Origin: Nocardiopsis coralli
Lineage (GTDB): Bacteria; Actinomycetota; Actinomycetes; Streptosporangiales; Streptosporangiaceae
Assembly: GCF_014892575.1 (NCBI RefSeq)
Contig: NZ_JADBGI010000020.1
Location: 42,641 to 106,640, forward strand
Direction: 5' to 3'
DNA length: 64,000 bases
The notes below the pieces were generated by a model. It was not told where the DNA came from and did no database searches. It saw nothing but the letters and a program-made list of their open reading frames with translations. Positions within the stretch are counted from its first letter, which is position 1; every line of letters begins with the position of its first letter. The position numbers were made by a program, and so were the translations under genes. This document shows positions 32,882 through 41,729 of this stretch, one piece after another.

Positions 32882-33664
32882 ATGAGCCCCGACCCCACAC
32901 CGACACCACTGACCACCACGGTCTGGTGGGCGCACACCTCGGCGGCGAGCAGCCGGCTGGTGCGTCTGCTGGACGAGGGCGAACGCACGCGCAACGAGCG
33001 GTTCCGTCTCCAGGCCGACCGCGACCGGCACCTGCTGGGCCGGGCGATGGCGCGGTTGGCCCTGGCGGAGCTGTCCGGGTGCCCTCCCGAGTTCATCGCC
33101 TTCGACCTGCGCTGCCGTTCCTGTGAGGACAAGGAGCGTGCGGGCGCCGAACGCGACCGGAGCCCGCACGGCAAACCGTTCCCGATCGGCGCGGCGCAGG
33201 GCTGGGAGTTCTCGGTCAGCCACTCGGGCGAGTGGGTGGCCCTGGCGGTGACCGAGGGTGTCCCGGTGGGCGTGGACGTGGAGCGCGTGGCCCCGGCCCG
33301 CGACCTGGACGGGCTCGCGGGGTACACGCTGGCCGATCCCGAGCACCGGGCGTGGGCCGGCCTGGGCGAACCCGAGCGCACGGGCGCCTTCTACGGGTAC
33401 TGGGCGCGCAAGGAGGCCCTGCTCAAGGCGACGGGTCTGGGACTGTCGGGGGGTCTGCGCCGGGTGACGGTGAGCGCGCCCCACGAGGCGGCCGAGTTCG
33501 TCTCCTGGGAGGGCGGCGGCGCCCCCGGGCCGGTGTGGCTGTCGGACCTGGAACGCGAGGCGGAGTACCGGTCGGCGGTCGCGGTGCTCACCGACCGGGC
33601 CGTGGACCTGCGCGTGCGCACGGCGCAGGAGACCGTCTCCGAGCTCCTGGCCGCGCGTTCCTGA
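32882..33664 (+). CDS. Sfp-type 4'-phosphopantetheinyl transferase
   Basis: A 260-aa Sfp/Gsp-type PPTase that converts apo carrier proteins to holo form with CoA. It has 'FSVSHSGEWVALAV' with the conserved SHS, 'VGVDVERV' (Mg-binding Asp and Glu) and 'YWARKEALLKATGLGL' (W-x-x-K-E-x2-x-K motif). Length and motif order fit enzymes serving polyketide/peptide synthetases. No PKS/NRPS gene is in the window, so it probably serves pathways elsewhere. It ends 4 bp before the convergent acyl-CoA dehydrogenase. Confidence 0.94.
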   Translation: MSPDPTPTPLTTTVWWAHTSAASSRLVRLLDEGERTRNERFRLQADRDRHLLGRAMARLALAELSGCPPEFIAFDLRCRSCEDKERAGAERDRSPHGKPFPIGAAQGWEFSVSHSGEWVALAVTEGVPVGVDVERVAPARDLDGLAGYTLADPEHRAWAGLGEPERTGAFYGYWARKEALLKATGLGLSGGLRRVTVSAPHEAAEFVSWEGGGAPGPVWLSDLEREAEYRSAVAVLTDRAVDLRVRTAQETVSELLAARS

Positions 33665-33668
33665 GCGG

Positions 33669-34823
33669 TCAGGCCCCCTCGGCGAGGTGGCGGGAGACGA
33701 CCAGGCGCTGGACCTGGTTGGTGCCCTCCACGATCTGCAGGACCTTGGCCTCGCGCATGTACCGCTCGACGGGGAAGTCGCGGGTGTAGCCGTAGCCGCC
33801 CAGGACCTGGACGGCGTCGGTGGTCACCCGCATGGCGGTGTCGGTGGCCATGAGCTTGGCCATCGCCGCGCGCTCGCCGTAGGGACGTCCGGCGTCGCGC
33901 AGTCGGGCAGCGGACAGGTACAGCTCGCGGGAGGCGGCGACCTGGGTGGCCATGTCGGCGAGGGTGAACCCCAGCCCCTGGAAGTCGCCGATGGGGCTGC
34001 CGAACTGGCGGCGTTCCCGGGAGTAGGAGACCGCGGTCTCGAGCGCGGCCTGGGCCAGACCCACGGCGCAGGCGGCGATGCCCAGGCGTCCGGAGTCGAG
34101 GGCCGACAGTGCGATGCCGAAGCCGCGGTTCTCCTCACCGACGAGCGCGTCGGCGGGCAGGCGCACGTCGTCGAAGAGCACCCCGGCGGTGGGTGAGGAG
34201 TTCATGCCCATCTTGCGTTCGGGCGCGGCCGCGGAGAGCCCGGGGGTGCCGGCGGGCACGTGCAGGCAGCTGATGCCCCTGCCCCCGGAGTCGGGGGCGC
34301 CGGTGCGGGCGAAGAGTGTGTAGTGGTCGGCACGGCCCCCGTGGGTGATCCAGGCCTTGGCCCCGTTGACGAGGTAACTGTCGCCGGTGTGCTCGGCGCG
34401 GGTGGTCAGGGCGGCGGCGTCCGATCCGGAGGTGGACTCGGACAGGCAGTACGCGCCCAGGGTGCTGCCGCCGAGCATGTCGGGCAGGAGGGCGGCGCGC
34501 TGTTCCTCGGTGCCGAACTCGGCGACGGGGTAGGCGGAGAGGCTGTGCACGCTCACGCCGAGGCCGACGGCGAGCCATCCGCGCGCGAGCTCCTCCACCA
34601 CCTGGAGATAGACCTCGTAGGGCTGGTCCCCGCCGCCGTACTCGGACGGGTAGGGCAGGCCGAGGAGGCCGGCCTCGCCCAGGGTCGTGAAGACCTCGCG
34701 CGGGAAGGTGCCGTTCTCCTCGTCGTGGGCCGCGCGCGGCACGAGCTCCTTGTCGGCGAGCTCGCGGGTCAGCTCGAGCAGCTGCCGTGCCTCGGGTGTG
34801 TGCAGTTCGCGTTCGACCGCCAT
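33669..34823 (-). CDS. Acyl-CoA dehydrogenase
   Basis: A 384-aa FAD-dependent acyl-CoA dehydrogenase. It has 'AYCLSESTSGSDAAAL' (FAD and substrate contact), 'GAKAWITHG', 'RRQFGSPIGDFQGL' and the C-terminal 'VQVLGGYGYTRDFPVERYMREAKVLQIVEGTNQVQ' region (FAD-binding GGYGY and a catalytic Glu candidate in 'IVEGT'). Oxidises acyl-CoA to enoyl-CoA. Chain specificity cannot be read. It is divergent from a LysR gene across a 192-bp region with a dyad, suggesting control by it. Confidence 0.94.
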   Translation of the reverse strand: MAVERELHTPEARQLLELTRELADKELVPRAAHDEENGTFPREVFTTLGEAGLLGLPYPSEYGGGDQPYEVYLQVVEELARGWLAVGLGVSVHSLSAYPVAEFGTEEQRAALLPDMLGGSTLGAYCLSESTSGSDAAALTTRAEHTGDSYLVNGAKAWITHGGRADHYTLFARTGAPDSGGRGISCLHVPAGTPGLSAAAPERKMGMNSSPTAGVLFDDVRLPADALVGEENRGFGIALSALDSGRLGIAACAVGLAQAALETAVSYSRERRQFGSPIGDFQGLGFTLADMATQVAASRELYLSAARLRDAGRPYGERAAMAKLMATDTAMRVTTDAVQVLGGYGYTRDFPVERYMREAKVLQIVEGTNQVQRLVVSRHLAEGA

Positions 34824-34878
34824 AGGTGCTCTCCAACGTCGCGCAGGACCCGCCCATTTTAATAGGACGTCCAACCAT

Positions 34879-34900
34879 TATGGTGACGGACGGCACCATA
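34879..34900. promoter_or_regulatory. Candidate LysR operator in the divergent region
   Basis: TATGGTG (34879-34885) and CACCATA (34894-34900) form a perfect 7-bp inverted repeat with an 8-bp spacer, between the divergent acyl-CoA dehydrogenase and LysR genes. Interrupted dyads of this size are typical LysR binding sites. Confidence 0.5.
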
Positions 34901-34979
34901 TCCCACCCCCGACCGGCACCTGCCTGGCGGGCCCACCGCCCACACACCCGGCCGCCGCCGAAGCCACGGGACGCACGTC

Positions 34980-35009
34980 TGTACACGGCGGTCCCGCGGG
35001 TCCTACATT
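34980..35009 (+). promoter_or_regulatory. Leaderless promoter of the LysR gene
   Basis: TGTACA (34980-34985) and TACATT (35004-35009) are 18 bp apart. The ATG at 35016 follows six bases later with no Shine-Dalgarno, so the transcript is probably leaderless. Confidence 0.5.
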
Positions 35010-35015
35010 CCACGC

Positions 35016-35951
35016 ATGGACCTCGAACTCCGGCACCTCCGCACCCTCTGCCTGCTCGCCGACACCGGCAGCGTCACCAAGGCCGCCGCGGCGCTGGCCA
35101 CGTCGCAGCCGGCCCTGACCACGCAGCTGCAACGCATCGAGCGCGAGGTCGGAGGGCGCCTGTTCCACCGGGGGCGCGCCGGGGTCGAACCCACCGAGCT
35201 GGGCGAGTTCGTGCTGGTGCGGGCCAGGTCGGTCCTGCTGTCGATGGACGACCTGCTGCACGACGTCAGCGCGCGGGGCGCCTCCCCCGCGACCCTGCGC
35301 GTGGGCGGGGTGGGACCCCTGACGGTGGAGCTCTCGGCGCGCCTGCCGGAGGTCTTCCCGCACGCACCGGTCCACGTGCGCACCGAGTACTCCCCCAAGC
35401 TGGTCACCGACCTGGTGCGGGCCGGACACCTGGATCTGGGCACGGCCATCGACTACGTGGACCGCGACCTGTCCACGGACGGCCCTCTGTCCTGGGCGAT
35501 GCTCGCGGTGGAACCGCTGCACGTGGCGCTGCCGTCCGCACACCCCGCCGCCGGTGCCCCGGTGGTGGAACTGGCCGATCTGCGGGGTGCGCTCTGGGCG
35601 CTCACGCCGCCGGACGGGACCGGGTGGCCGGAGTGCTTCTACCTGGCCTGCCAGCACGCCGGGTTCACCCCGGAGGTGCCGTTCCGCCTGCACGACCGCG
35701 CGGAGATCCGCGAGCTGGTCGCGGGCGGGCGCGCGGTCGCCCCGTGCCGGCCCGACTTCGACGGCGGGGAGGGCGTCGTGGTGCGCCGGCTGGAAGGAGA
35801 ACCGATCCAGCTGCGCCATCTTCTGGTGTGGCGGCGCGACGGTGTGGTGCAGCAGGCCGCGGACTCGATCGCCCGGCTGGCACGGGAGATCCTGGGCGCA
35901 CCGCGGTCGTACGAGGGCGCCGGCGCCGCGCCGGGGTCGGCCGCCGGCTGA
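35016..35951 (+). CDS. LysR-family transcriptional regulator
   Basis: A 311-aa LysR. The N-terminal winged HTH ('LRHLRTLCLLADTGSVTKAA', 'SQPALTTQLQRIERE') is followed by a substrate-binding domain from about residue 90. It is divergently transcribed from the acyl-CoA dehydrogenase, with a dyad between them, so that gene is the likely target. Effector unknown. Confidence 0.94.
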   Translation: MDLELRHLRTLCLLADTGSVTKAAAALATSQPALTTQLQRIEREVGGRLFHRGRAGVEPTELGEFVLVRARSVLLSMDDLLHDVSARGASPATLRVGGVGPLTVELSARLPEVFPHAPVHVRTEYSPKLVTDLVRAGHLDLGTAIDYVDRDLSTDGPLSWAMLAVEPLHVALPSAHPAAGAPVVELADLRGALWALTPPDGTGWPECFYLACQHAGFTPEVPFRLHDRAEIRELVAGGRAVAPCRPDFDGGEGVVVRRLEGEPIQLRHLLVWRRDGVVQQAADSIARLAREILGAPRSYEGAGAAPGSAAG

Positions 35952-36237
35952 TCAGCTGGCCGGCCCGACCACCCCCGCCTGGACGAACCAGCACATACCG
36001 AGCGGTAGGGTCCGTCACGCGTTCCCGGAGATCCGGCGACCTCTGCACCAGTGACGTTCCGTGACCACGGCTGCCCACCACCGTGGTGCCCGGAAGGGCA
36101 CCGGTGCTTTACCCTTCAGTAACGTACTGGAGAGTAGGAGTTTCCCCCCGTCGTCCGCTCCCGAGCTACGTAACTCCTTTTCCCCCAGGGCGGCACACGC
36201 GCCCACCGAGAAGGCACGACCGAGTTCAGGACAACAC

Positions 36238-37539
36238 ATGCGACCACTGAGACTCTTGGCCACAGTGATGGCCGTAGCGGTCCTCGCCACCGCCTGTGGC
36301 GACGGCAGCGGGGGGTCGGACACCGACACCGACACCCAGGGCGTCACCGACGACGCCGTGGTCATCGGGACCCACCAACCGCTGACCGGCCCGGCCTCCC
36401 CCGGCTTCCGCAACGTCTCGACCGGCGCCCGCGCCGTCTTCGACTACATCAACGACAACGGCGGCATCCACGGACGCCGTATCGACTACCAGGTCCAGGA
36501 CGACTCCTTCGACCCCGCCCAGACCATGGAGGCGACCGAGACCCTCCTGGAGGAGCACGAGATCTTCGCGATGCTCGGCGGCCTGGGTACCCCCACCCAC
36601 GAATCGGTCATCGACGACCTCAACGACCAGGGCGTCCCGGACCTGTTCGTCTCCTCCGGCACCCTGCAGTGGGACCAGCCGGCGGTCTACCCCTACAGTT
36701 ACGGCTTCCAGGTGGACTACACCAAGGAGGCCAAGATCCAGGGCGACTACCTGGCGGAGAACTTCGCCGGGGACGACATCGGCCTGCTGTACCAGAACGA
36801 CGACGTGGGCCCCTCCACGCACGCCGGCATAGAGCAGTACCTCATCGACGAGATCGTGGCCTACGAGTCCTACGACCCCGGCGTCCCGGAACTCGCCGGG
36901 CAGGTCGCCGAGCTCAAGGCCGCCGACGCCGACGTCGCGGTGTGCTCCTGTGTGCCCGCCTACCTCGCCCTGGCCGTCACCGAGGCCGCCGCCATCGGTT
37001 ACGAGCCCCAGTGGGTGGCGCCGTCCTGGAGCGGCGACGTCGCGGTGGCGACCGAGCTCATCGAGGAGCACGCGGAGGGAACCCCGGCCGAGAACATCCC
37101 GCCCGAGGCCTTCCTGGACGGGCTCATCATCACCGCGTTCCTGCCGATGGTCGAGCAGTCCGACGACCCGTGGACCCAGTTCTTCCAGGAGATCCACGAC
37201 GAGTACAACTCCGGCACCGCCTTCACCGACACCACCGTCTACGGCATGGTGCAGGCCGTGCTCTTCGCGCAGCTGCTCATGGAGACCGGCCCCGACCTGG
37301 GCCGCGAGGCGCTCCTGCAGACCCTGGAGGAGCACGACCTCGAGGGTCCGGGCCTCGTTCCGTTCGAGGCGACCGAGACCGACCACAGCGGTTACGCGGG
37401 TGTCATGGTCGTCCAGCACAACGCGGGCGAGGACCCCGAGGTGCTCCAGGAGCCGATGATCACCGACAGCGACGGCGGCGAGATCACCGACTTCGACCTC
37501 GACCGGCCCGACCCCGAGGACGTCGAACTGTTCAACTGA
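36238..37539 (+). CDS. Branched-chain amino-acid-type substrate-binding lipoprotein
   Basis: A 433-aa extracytoplasmic lipoprotein. The signal peptide ends in the lipobox 'LATAC' (Cys at residue 20), followed by a Gly/Ser/Asp-rich linker and a Leu/Ile/Val-type periplasmic-binding fold ('VVIGTHQPLTGPASPG', 'YINDNGGIHGRRIDY', 'GLGTPTHESVIDDLNDQG'). It binds an amino acid, amide or small acid for uptake. No permease or ATPase genes are nearby, so it is an orphan. The ATG has little RBS. A short dyad CAGTA-ACG-TACTG at 36117-36129 lies upstream and may be an operator. Confidence 0.92.
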   Translation: MRPLRLLATVMAVAVLATACGDGSGGSDTDTDTQGVTDDAVVIGTHQPLTGPASPGFRNVSTGARAVFDYINDNGGIHGRRIDYQVQDDSFDPAQTMEATETLLEEHEIFAMLGGLGTPTHESVIDDLNDQGVPDLFVSSGTLQWDQPAVYPYSYGFQVDYTKEAKIQGDYLAENFAGDDIGLLYQNDDVGPSTHAGIEQYLIDEIVAYESYDPGVPELAGQVAELKAADADVAVCSCVPAYLALAVTEAAAIGYEPQWVAPSWSGDVAVATELIEEHAEGTPAENIPPEAFLDGLIITAFLPMVEQSDDPWTQFFQEIHDEYNSGTAFTDTTVYGMVQAVLFAQLLMETGPDLGREALLQTLEEHDLEGPGLVPFEATETDHSGYAGVMVVQHNAGEDPEVLQEPMITDSDGGEITDFDLDRPDPEDVELFN

Positions 37540-37558
37540 CCGGTTCGCGGTACGGCGC

Positions 37559-38245
37559 TCAGACGGCGTCCGGCGGGGTGGACGACCCGCGCCGGGCGCC
37601 GTCGCCGTACCGGGACCAGAGCCACCAGCCCAGTCCCACGAGCGCGGCCAGGACGGCGGTGGCGATCATGGCGGGCCTGCCGTAGTCCGAGCCGCCCGCG
37701 CCCACCAGGACGAACGCGGCGGTCACCGGGATGCTGCCCACGAACGTGCCCAGGACGAAATGCCACGTGCGGATGCGCGTGAGTCCGAAACCGTAGTTGA
37801 TGGCCTGGTACGGGATCACCGGGATCAGCCGTAGCTGGATGGCCGCGAGCAGGCCGCGGTGGTCGGCCAGCGCGTCGAGCTTGCCGCGCACACCCTCGGG
37901 CAGCCGGCTCGCGACCGCCTCGCCGGCCACGTGCCGGGCGAAGAGGAACTGCACGAGCGCGGAGAGCACGCCGCCCACGGTGGCCAGGAACAGGCCCGCA
38001 CCCATGCCGAAGAGGAGTCCGCCGGCGACGTTGAGCGCCGGGCGGGGCAGCAGCGCGAAGACCGCGACGACGTACAGGCCCAGGTAGAGCAGGGGCCCGC
38101 TCATGGCGGCCGAGTCCACCCAGTCCTGGATCTGGTCGAGGCTGGGGCCGTAGAAGACGGCCCACACGAAGAAGACGAGCCACAGGGTCACCAACCCTGC
38201 CTTCAACAGGTGCTCCCCGCGTGCGCCCTTGCCCCAGATGTCCAC
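37559..38245 (-). CDS. TVP38/TMEM64 (DedA-like VTT) membrane protein
   Basis: A 228-aa polytopic protein with a VTT/SNARE-associated domain. TM segments are at about 17-35, 48-70, 75-100, 165-190 and 195-215. Re-entrant-loop signatures are 'LLPRPALNVAGGLLFGMGAG' and 'RLIPVIPYQAINYGFGLT'. DedA/TVP38 proteins act in lipid carrier flipping or membrane homeostasis. It lies 56 bp downstream of the AI-2E gene on the same strand. Confidence 0.9.
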   Translation of the reverse strand: MDIWGKGARGEHLLKAGLVTLWLVFFVWAVFYGPSLDQIQDWVDSAAMSGPLLYLGLYVVAVFALLPRPALNVAGGLLFGMGAGLFLATVGGVLSALVQFLFARHVAGEAVASRLPEGVRGKLDALADHRGLLAAIQLRLIPVIPYQAINYGFGLTRIRTWHFVLGTFVGSIPVTAAFVLVGAGGSDYGRPAMIATAVLAALVGLGWWLWSRYGDGARRGSSTPPDAV

Positions 38246-38301
38246 CGCCCCAGGGTAGGGCCTGTTCGGAAGGCATCGGCCGTGCGGAGGGCCGTCTCAC
38301 C

Positions 38302-39378
38302 TCAGCGGCGTTCGAGGCGGGGGAAGACGACCTTCTTCAGCACGATGGTCAGCGCCGCCACCGTCGGGATCGCCAGCAGGGCGCCGACCAGTCCCATGAG
38401 GGCGCCCCCGACCAGAGCCGCGGTGATGTTGGCGCTGGGGTGCACGTCCACCGCTTGGCGCATCACACGGGGCGAGATCACATAACTCTCGATCTGTTGG
38501 TAGACGAGGAAGAACACCAGCGTCACCACGCCGATCACGGGCCCGTGGGTGAACATCGCCAACGTGGCCACCAATGAGCCCAGCGTCGTGCCGATGAGCG
38601 GGATCAACGCCGTGACCGCCACGATCACCGCCAGGGTGAGCGCGTAGGCCGACCCCGCCGCCCACAGGTACAGGAACGCGACCACCCCGCCGATGGCCGC
38701 GACGAGCAGCTGCCCCGCGATGAAGTCGCCGATGCGCTGCACGATCTCGTCGCCGATCCTGCGGACCCCTGCCCGGCGCGAACGCGGCACCAGACGGTAG
38801 GTCATGTCCATGATCCCGGGCAGCGACGCCATGAAGAACAGCGTCAGGACCAGGACGCTGAAGATGGCGAAGAGGGAGTTGAAGACCACCTGCCCGACGC
38901 CCACCAGCCCGCCGAAGACCTGCTGGCCCACCTGCGGGTCGACGACCGCCTCCTCCGCCCGTTCGAGCACGTCGAAGCGCTCGTCCACGTTCTGGAAGAA
39001 CCGGGTCTCCTGCAGCGCGTCGATGGTGCTCGGCAGGTTGGTGACGAAGGTGGTGACCTGGTCGGCCAACGGCGGCATCATCATCCACACGAACGCCGTC
39101 ACGAGGGCGATCAGGAGCAGGCACACGGTGAGGATCGACGCCCACCGCGGCATGCGCAGCTGCCTCCGCAGGGTCTCGATGAGGGGGTTGAGGCCCACGG
39201 CGAGGAACAGCGCCACGAGGATGTAGACCAGGACAGTACTGACCGCGGCCAGGGCCTCACCGAGCAGCCACGCGGCCAGGACCCCGAGCGCGCCCACGAA
39301 CCCGAGCAGGAAGTAGTTGGGGTGATGGGGAGGACGTGGTTCCCCATGGCCCTGGTGGACCAGGTCGGTACCGCTCAC
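38302..39378 (-). CDS. AI-2E family transporter (first copy)
   Basis: A 358-aa AI-2E/PerM-type exporter with about eight TM segments and the family signature near the C-terminus ('GTTLGSLVATLAMFTHGPVIGV', 'YVISPRVMRQAVDVHPSANI'). Relatives export autoinducer-2, act as Na+/H+ antiporters, or are uncharacterised. The GTG start overlaps the kinase stop (GTGA), so it is translationally coupled to a sensor kinase. Confidence 0.9.
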   Translation of the reverse strand: MSGTDLVHQGHGEPRPPHHPNYFLLGFVGALGVLAAWLLGEALAAVSTVLVYILVALFLAVGLNPLIETLRRQLRMPRWASILTVCLLLIALVTAFVWMMMPPLADQVTTFVTNLPSTIDALQETRFFQNVDERFDVLERAEEAVVDPQVGQQVFGGLVGVGQVVFNSLFAIFSVLVLTLFFMASLPGIMDMTYRLVPRSRRAGVRRIGDEIVQRIGDFIAGQLLVAAIGGVVAFLYLWAAGSAYALTLAVIVAVTALIPLIGTTLGSLVATLAMFTHGPVIGVVTLVFFLVYQQIESYVISPRVMRQAVDVHPSANITAALVGGALMGLVGALLAIPTVAALTIVLKKVVFPRLERR

Positions 39379-40754
39379 GTGCCGTCCTCCGGCGGGGCCA
39401 GGGGCAGCCGGATGGTGAAGACCGCCCCGCCCAGCAGCAAGCTGTGCCCGGCGGTGAGGGTGCCGCCGTGGCCCTGCACGATCTCGCGGGAGATGGGCAG
39501 GCCGAGACCGCTGCCGCCCGGATCGCGTTCCTTGGACTCGTCCAGGCGGGAGAAGCGTTCGAAGACCCGCTCACGGTCCTGCTCGGGGATGCCCGACCCA
39601 TCGTCGTGCACTTCGACCACGGCGGTGTCCCCGTCCTTGCGCACGTAGACGTCGATCCGGCTGTCCATGTGGCGTTCGGCGTTGGCGACCAGGTTGGTCA
39701 GGACCCGCACGATGCGCAGCCGGTTGACCTGGACGGGAACGGGTTCGGGGGTGTGGATGCGCAGGGCGGGGTAGCGGCGGTGGTCCGAGAACTCGCCCGC
39801 GACCACCTCGGCGAGGTCGGCCGGTTCGCGCCGGGCGGGCTCGCCGGTCTCCACACGGGCCAGTTCCAGGAGGTCGTTGACGATGTTCTCGAGGCGTTCG
39901 GTGTCCGAGAGCAGGCCGGTGAGCAGGCGTTCGCGGGCGCGCAGGTCGGGGTCGGGGTCGGAGAGCTCCACCTCGAGCTTGGTGCGCATGCCGGTGATGG
40001 GGTTGCGCAGTTCGTGCGAGGCGTCGGAGACGAAGCGGCGCTGACGGGTGACGGAGGACTCCAGCTGCTCCAGGCTCTCGTTGGCGGTGTGGACCAGCTC
40101 GGCGATCTCGTCGCCGGTGCCGGAGTCCGGGAGGCGCCGGTGCAGGTCGCTGGCGCTGATGCGCTCCATCTCGGCGCTGATACTGCGCACCGGGCGCAGG
40201 GCCCGGCCCACGCCGTACCAGATGACGAACCCGGTGCCCACGGTCAACAGGCCGGCGGCACCCACGAGCACGAGATCGAGGAGGTTGGTGGCCAGGAACC
40301 CGGGGGTACGCGACGCGGCCAGAACGGTGACGTCGTCCCCGTAGGCGGAGTCCGGGACCTCGTAACCCACGACCAGGAAGCATTCGTCCTCTCCCCCGCC
40401 GGCGATGTCTCCGCACACCGGCGTGGAGATACGGCGATCGTCACCCTCGGGTTCCTCGTCCGTGATGGGGGCCTGGCCACGCAAGGCGTCGCTGGACGCG
40501 AGAACTTCGCCGCTCTCGTGGTCGACGACCTGCATACGTGTGATCGGTTCCGAGACCGGAATGGTGTTGCCATAACGCTCAGTAGCCACATGCGCGGCCA
40601 TCTCGCGCGCGGCCGCGTCAGCGCGGTCGATGTTCTGTTCCCGGGCCAGATCCCGGATCAAGACCGAGGACACCACCAGGATCACACACATGAACAGGGC
40701 GAACGCGAGCACTGCACCGGTCGTGACACGCGCTCGGATCGAACGTGGGCGCAT
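39375..40754 (-). CDS. HAMP sensor histidine kinase without adjacent response regulator
   Basis: A 459-aa class I kinase. TM1 ('ITGAVLAFALFMCVILVV'-like, about residues 10-30), an extracytoplasmic domain of about 130 residues, TM2, HAMP ('RALRPVRSISAEMERIS'), HisKA 'DASHELRNPITGM', HATPase 'RVLTNLVANAERHM' and 'GSGLGLPISREIV'. The ATG at 40754 gives a standard N-terminus, although the GGGGGAGG before it is too close; GTG 40796 is the alternative. It is coupled to AI-2E instead of a regulator gene. Upstream genes are unrelated. Confidence 0.88.
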   Translation of the reverse strand: MRPRSIRARVTTGAVLAFALFMCVILVVSSVLIRDLAREQNIDRADAAAREMAAHVATERYGNTIPVSEPITRMQVVDHESGEVLASSDALRGQAPITDEEPEGDDRRISTPVCGDIAGGGEDECFLVVGYEVPDSAYGDDVTVLAASRTPGFLATNLLDLVLVGAAGLLTVGTGFVIWYGVGRALRPVRSISAEMERISASDLHRRLPDSGTGDEIAELVHTANESLEQLESSVTRQRRFVSDASHELRNPITGMRTKLEVELSDPDPDLRARERLLTGLLSDTERLENIVNDLLELARVETGEPARREPADLAEVVAGEFSDHRRYPALRIHTPEPVPVQVNRLRIVRVLTNLVANAERHMDSRIDVYVRKDGDTAVVEVHDDGSGIPEQDRERVFERFSRLDESKERDPGGSGLGLPISREIVQGHGGTLTAGHSLLLGGAVFTIRLPLAPPEDGT

Positions 40755-40883
40755 CCTCCCCCACGTCCGGCCGGCGCGCTCGTTCCCCTGTGACACCCGC
40801 CCATTGTCACTCAGTGCAACCACGTTGCCGGGAACGTGGGGCGGTGTGGCGGGCCCCGCTGGGACGGCGGCCCGCCCGTGGAC

Positions 40884-41729
40884 TCACTCGTAGGGGTCGG
40901 GCGGGTCGGTGACCTCTTCGCGCTCCTCGACCCGGAACTGGTGGTCGCTGACGTCGGAGAGCTCACCCTCGGGTTCGACCCAGGACCCGCGGACCGTCCA
41001 CCAGCTGTCCGCCTCGGGCGCCGGCCCGTCGTCGACGACCTCGACCCGGTTGACCACGGCGTCGGCGGCGCAGCAAGCCATCTGCAGGCGGGCGAGGTAC
41101 CACCCGTCGCCTTCCTCGTCGGGCACCGCGAACCCGGTGAGCTCGATGTCGCGGCCGGCCATCTCGCGGTCCTCGTCGATCCAGGCCCGCATGACGAACT
41201 CCTGCACGGCCATGGACACGGTCTCCCCCGCGTCGGCCTCGGTGAGCGCGTCGTTGAACCCTCCGGAGCTCTGTTCCTCGGGCGGGGGCCCGGACGAACC
41301 GCCGGTCGACTCCACGGTGTAGGACCCCAGCGCCGGGGGTGCGATCACGAAGACGGCGAACACGGGCAGGAGCAGGAGCCAGGCGACCTTGGGGGCGCGG
41401 GAGTGGTCGTGCCCGTGTCCTCCGTCGCCGTACTCCTCGGCCACGGCGCGATCGTGTTCGCGTGCGCCGTCGAAGGCCGCTCCCCCGTCCGGCTCTGCCC
41501 CGTGGGCGTGCTCGGGGGTGGCCTCGCTCTGGTCCAGCGCCGAGCTCTCGCCGCGCAGTTCGGCGACGATGACGAGCACCCCGAGGAGCACGGTGACGGC
41601 ACCGGCCCCGACGAGGAACGGGCCGAAGCCTGCCTTGACCCAGTTGAGGTAGAGGTTGGTGGGGACGGTCGCGGTGAGGGCGGCCGCGCCGAGCAGGACG
41701 AGGGTGAGCCCTTGGGCGATGCGGTTCAC
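40884..41729 (-). CDS. TIGR03943 family membrane protein
   Basis: A 281-aa protein of the TIGR03943 (YcgQ) family. Three hydrophobic segments lie at about residues 6-25, 33-52 and 110-130. A His-rich cytoplasmic stretch ('GDGGHGHDHS') lies between TM2 and TM3, and the C-terminal extracytoplasmic domain has 'MACCAADAVVNRVE'. His/Cys-rich motifs suggest metal interaction. The GTG start overlaps the permease stop (GTGA). The permease/TIGR03943 pair is conserved in Gram-positives and here follows a Zur-like box. Confidence 0.9.
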   Translation of the reverse strand: MNRIAQGLTLVLLGAAALTATVPTNLYLNWVKAGFGPFLVGAGAVTVLLGVLVIVAELRGESSALDQSEATPEHAHGAEPDGGAAFDGAREHDRAVAEEYGDGGHGHDHSRAPKVAWLLLLPVFAVFVIAPPALGSYTVESTGGSSGPPPEEQSSGGFNDALTEADAGETVSMAVQEFVMRAWIDEDREMAGRDIELTGFAVPDEEGDGWYLARLQMACCAADAVVNRVEVVDDGPAPEADSWWTVRGSWVEPEGELSDVSDHQFRVEEREEVTDPPDPYE

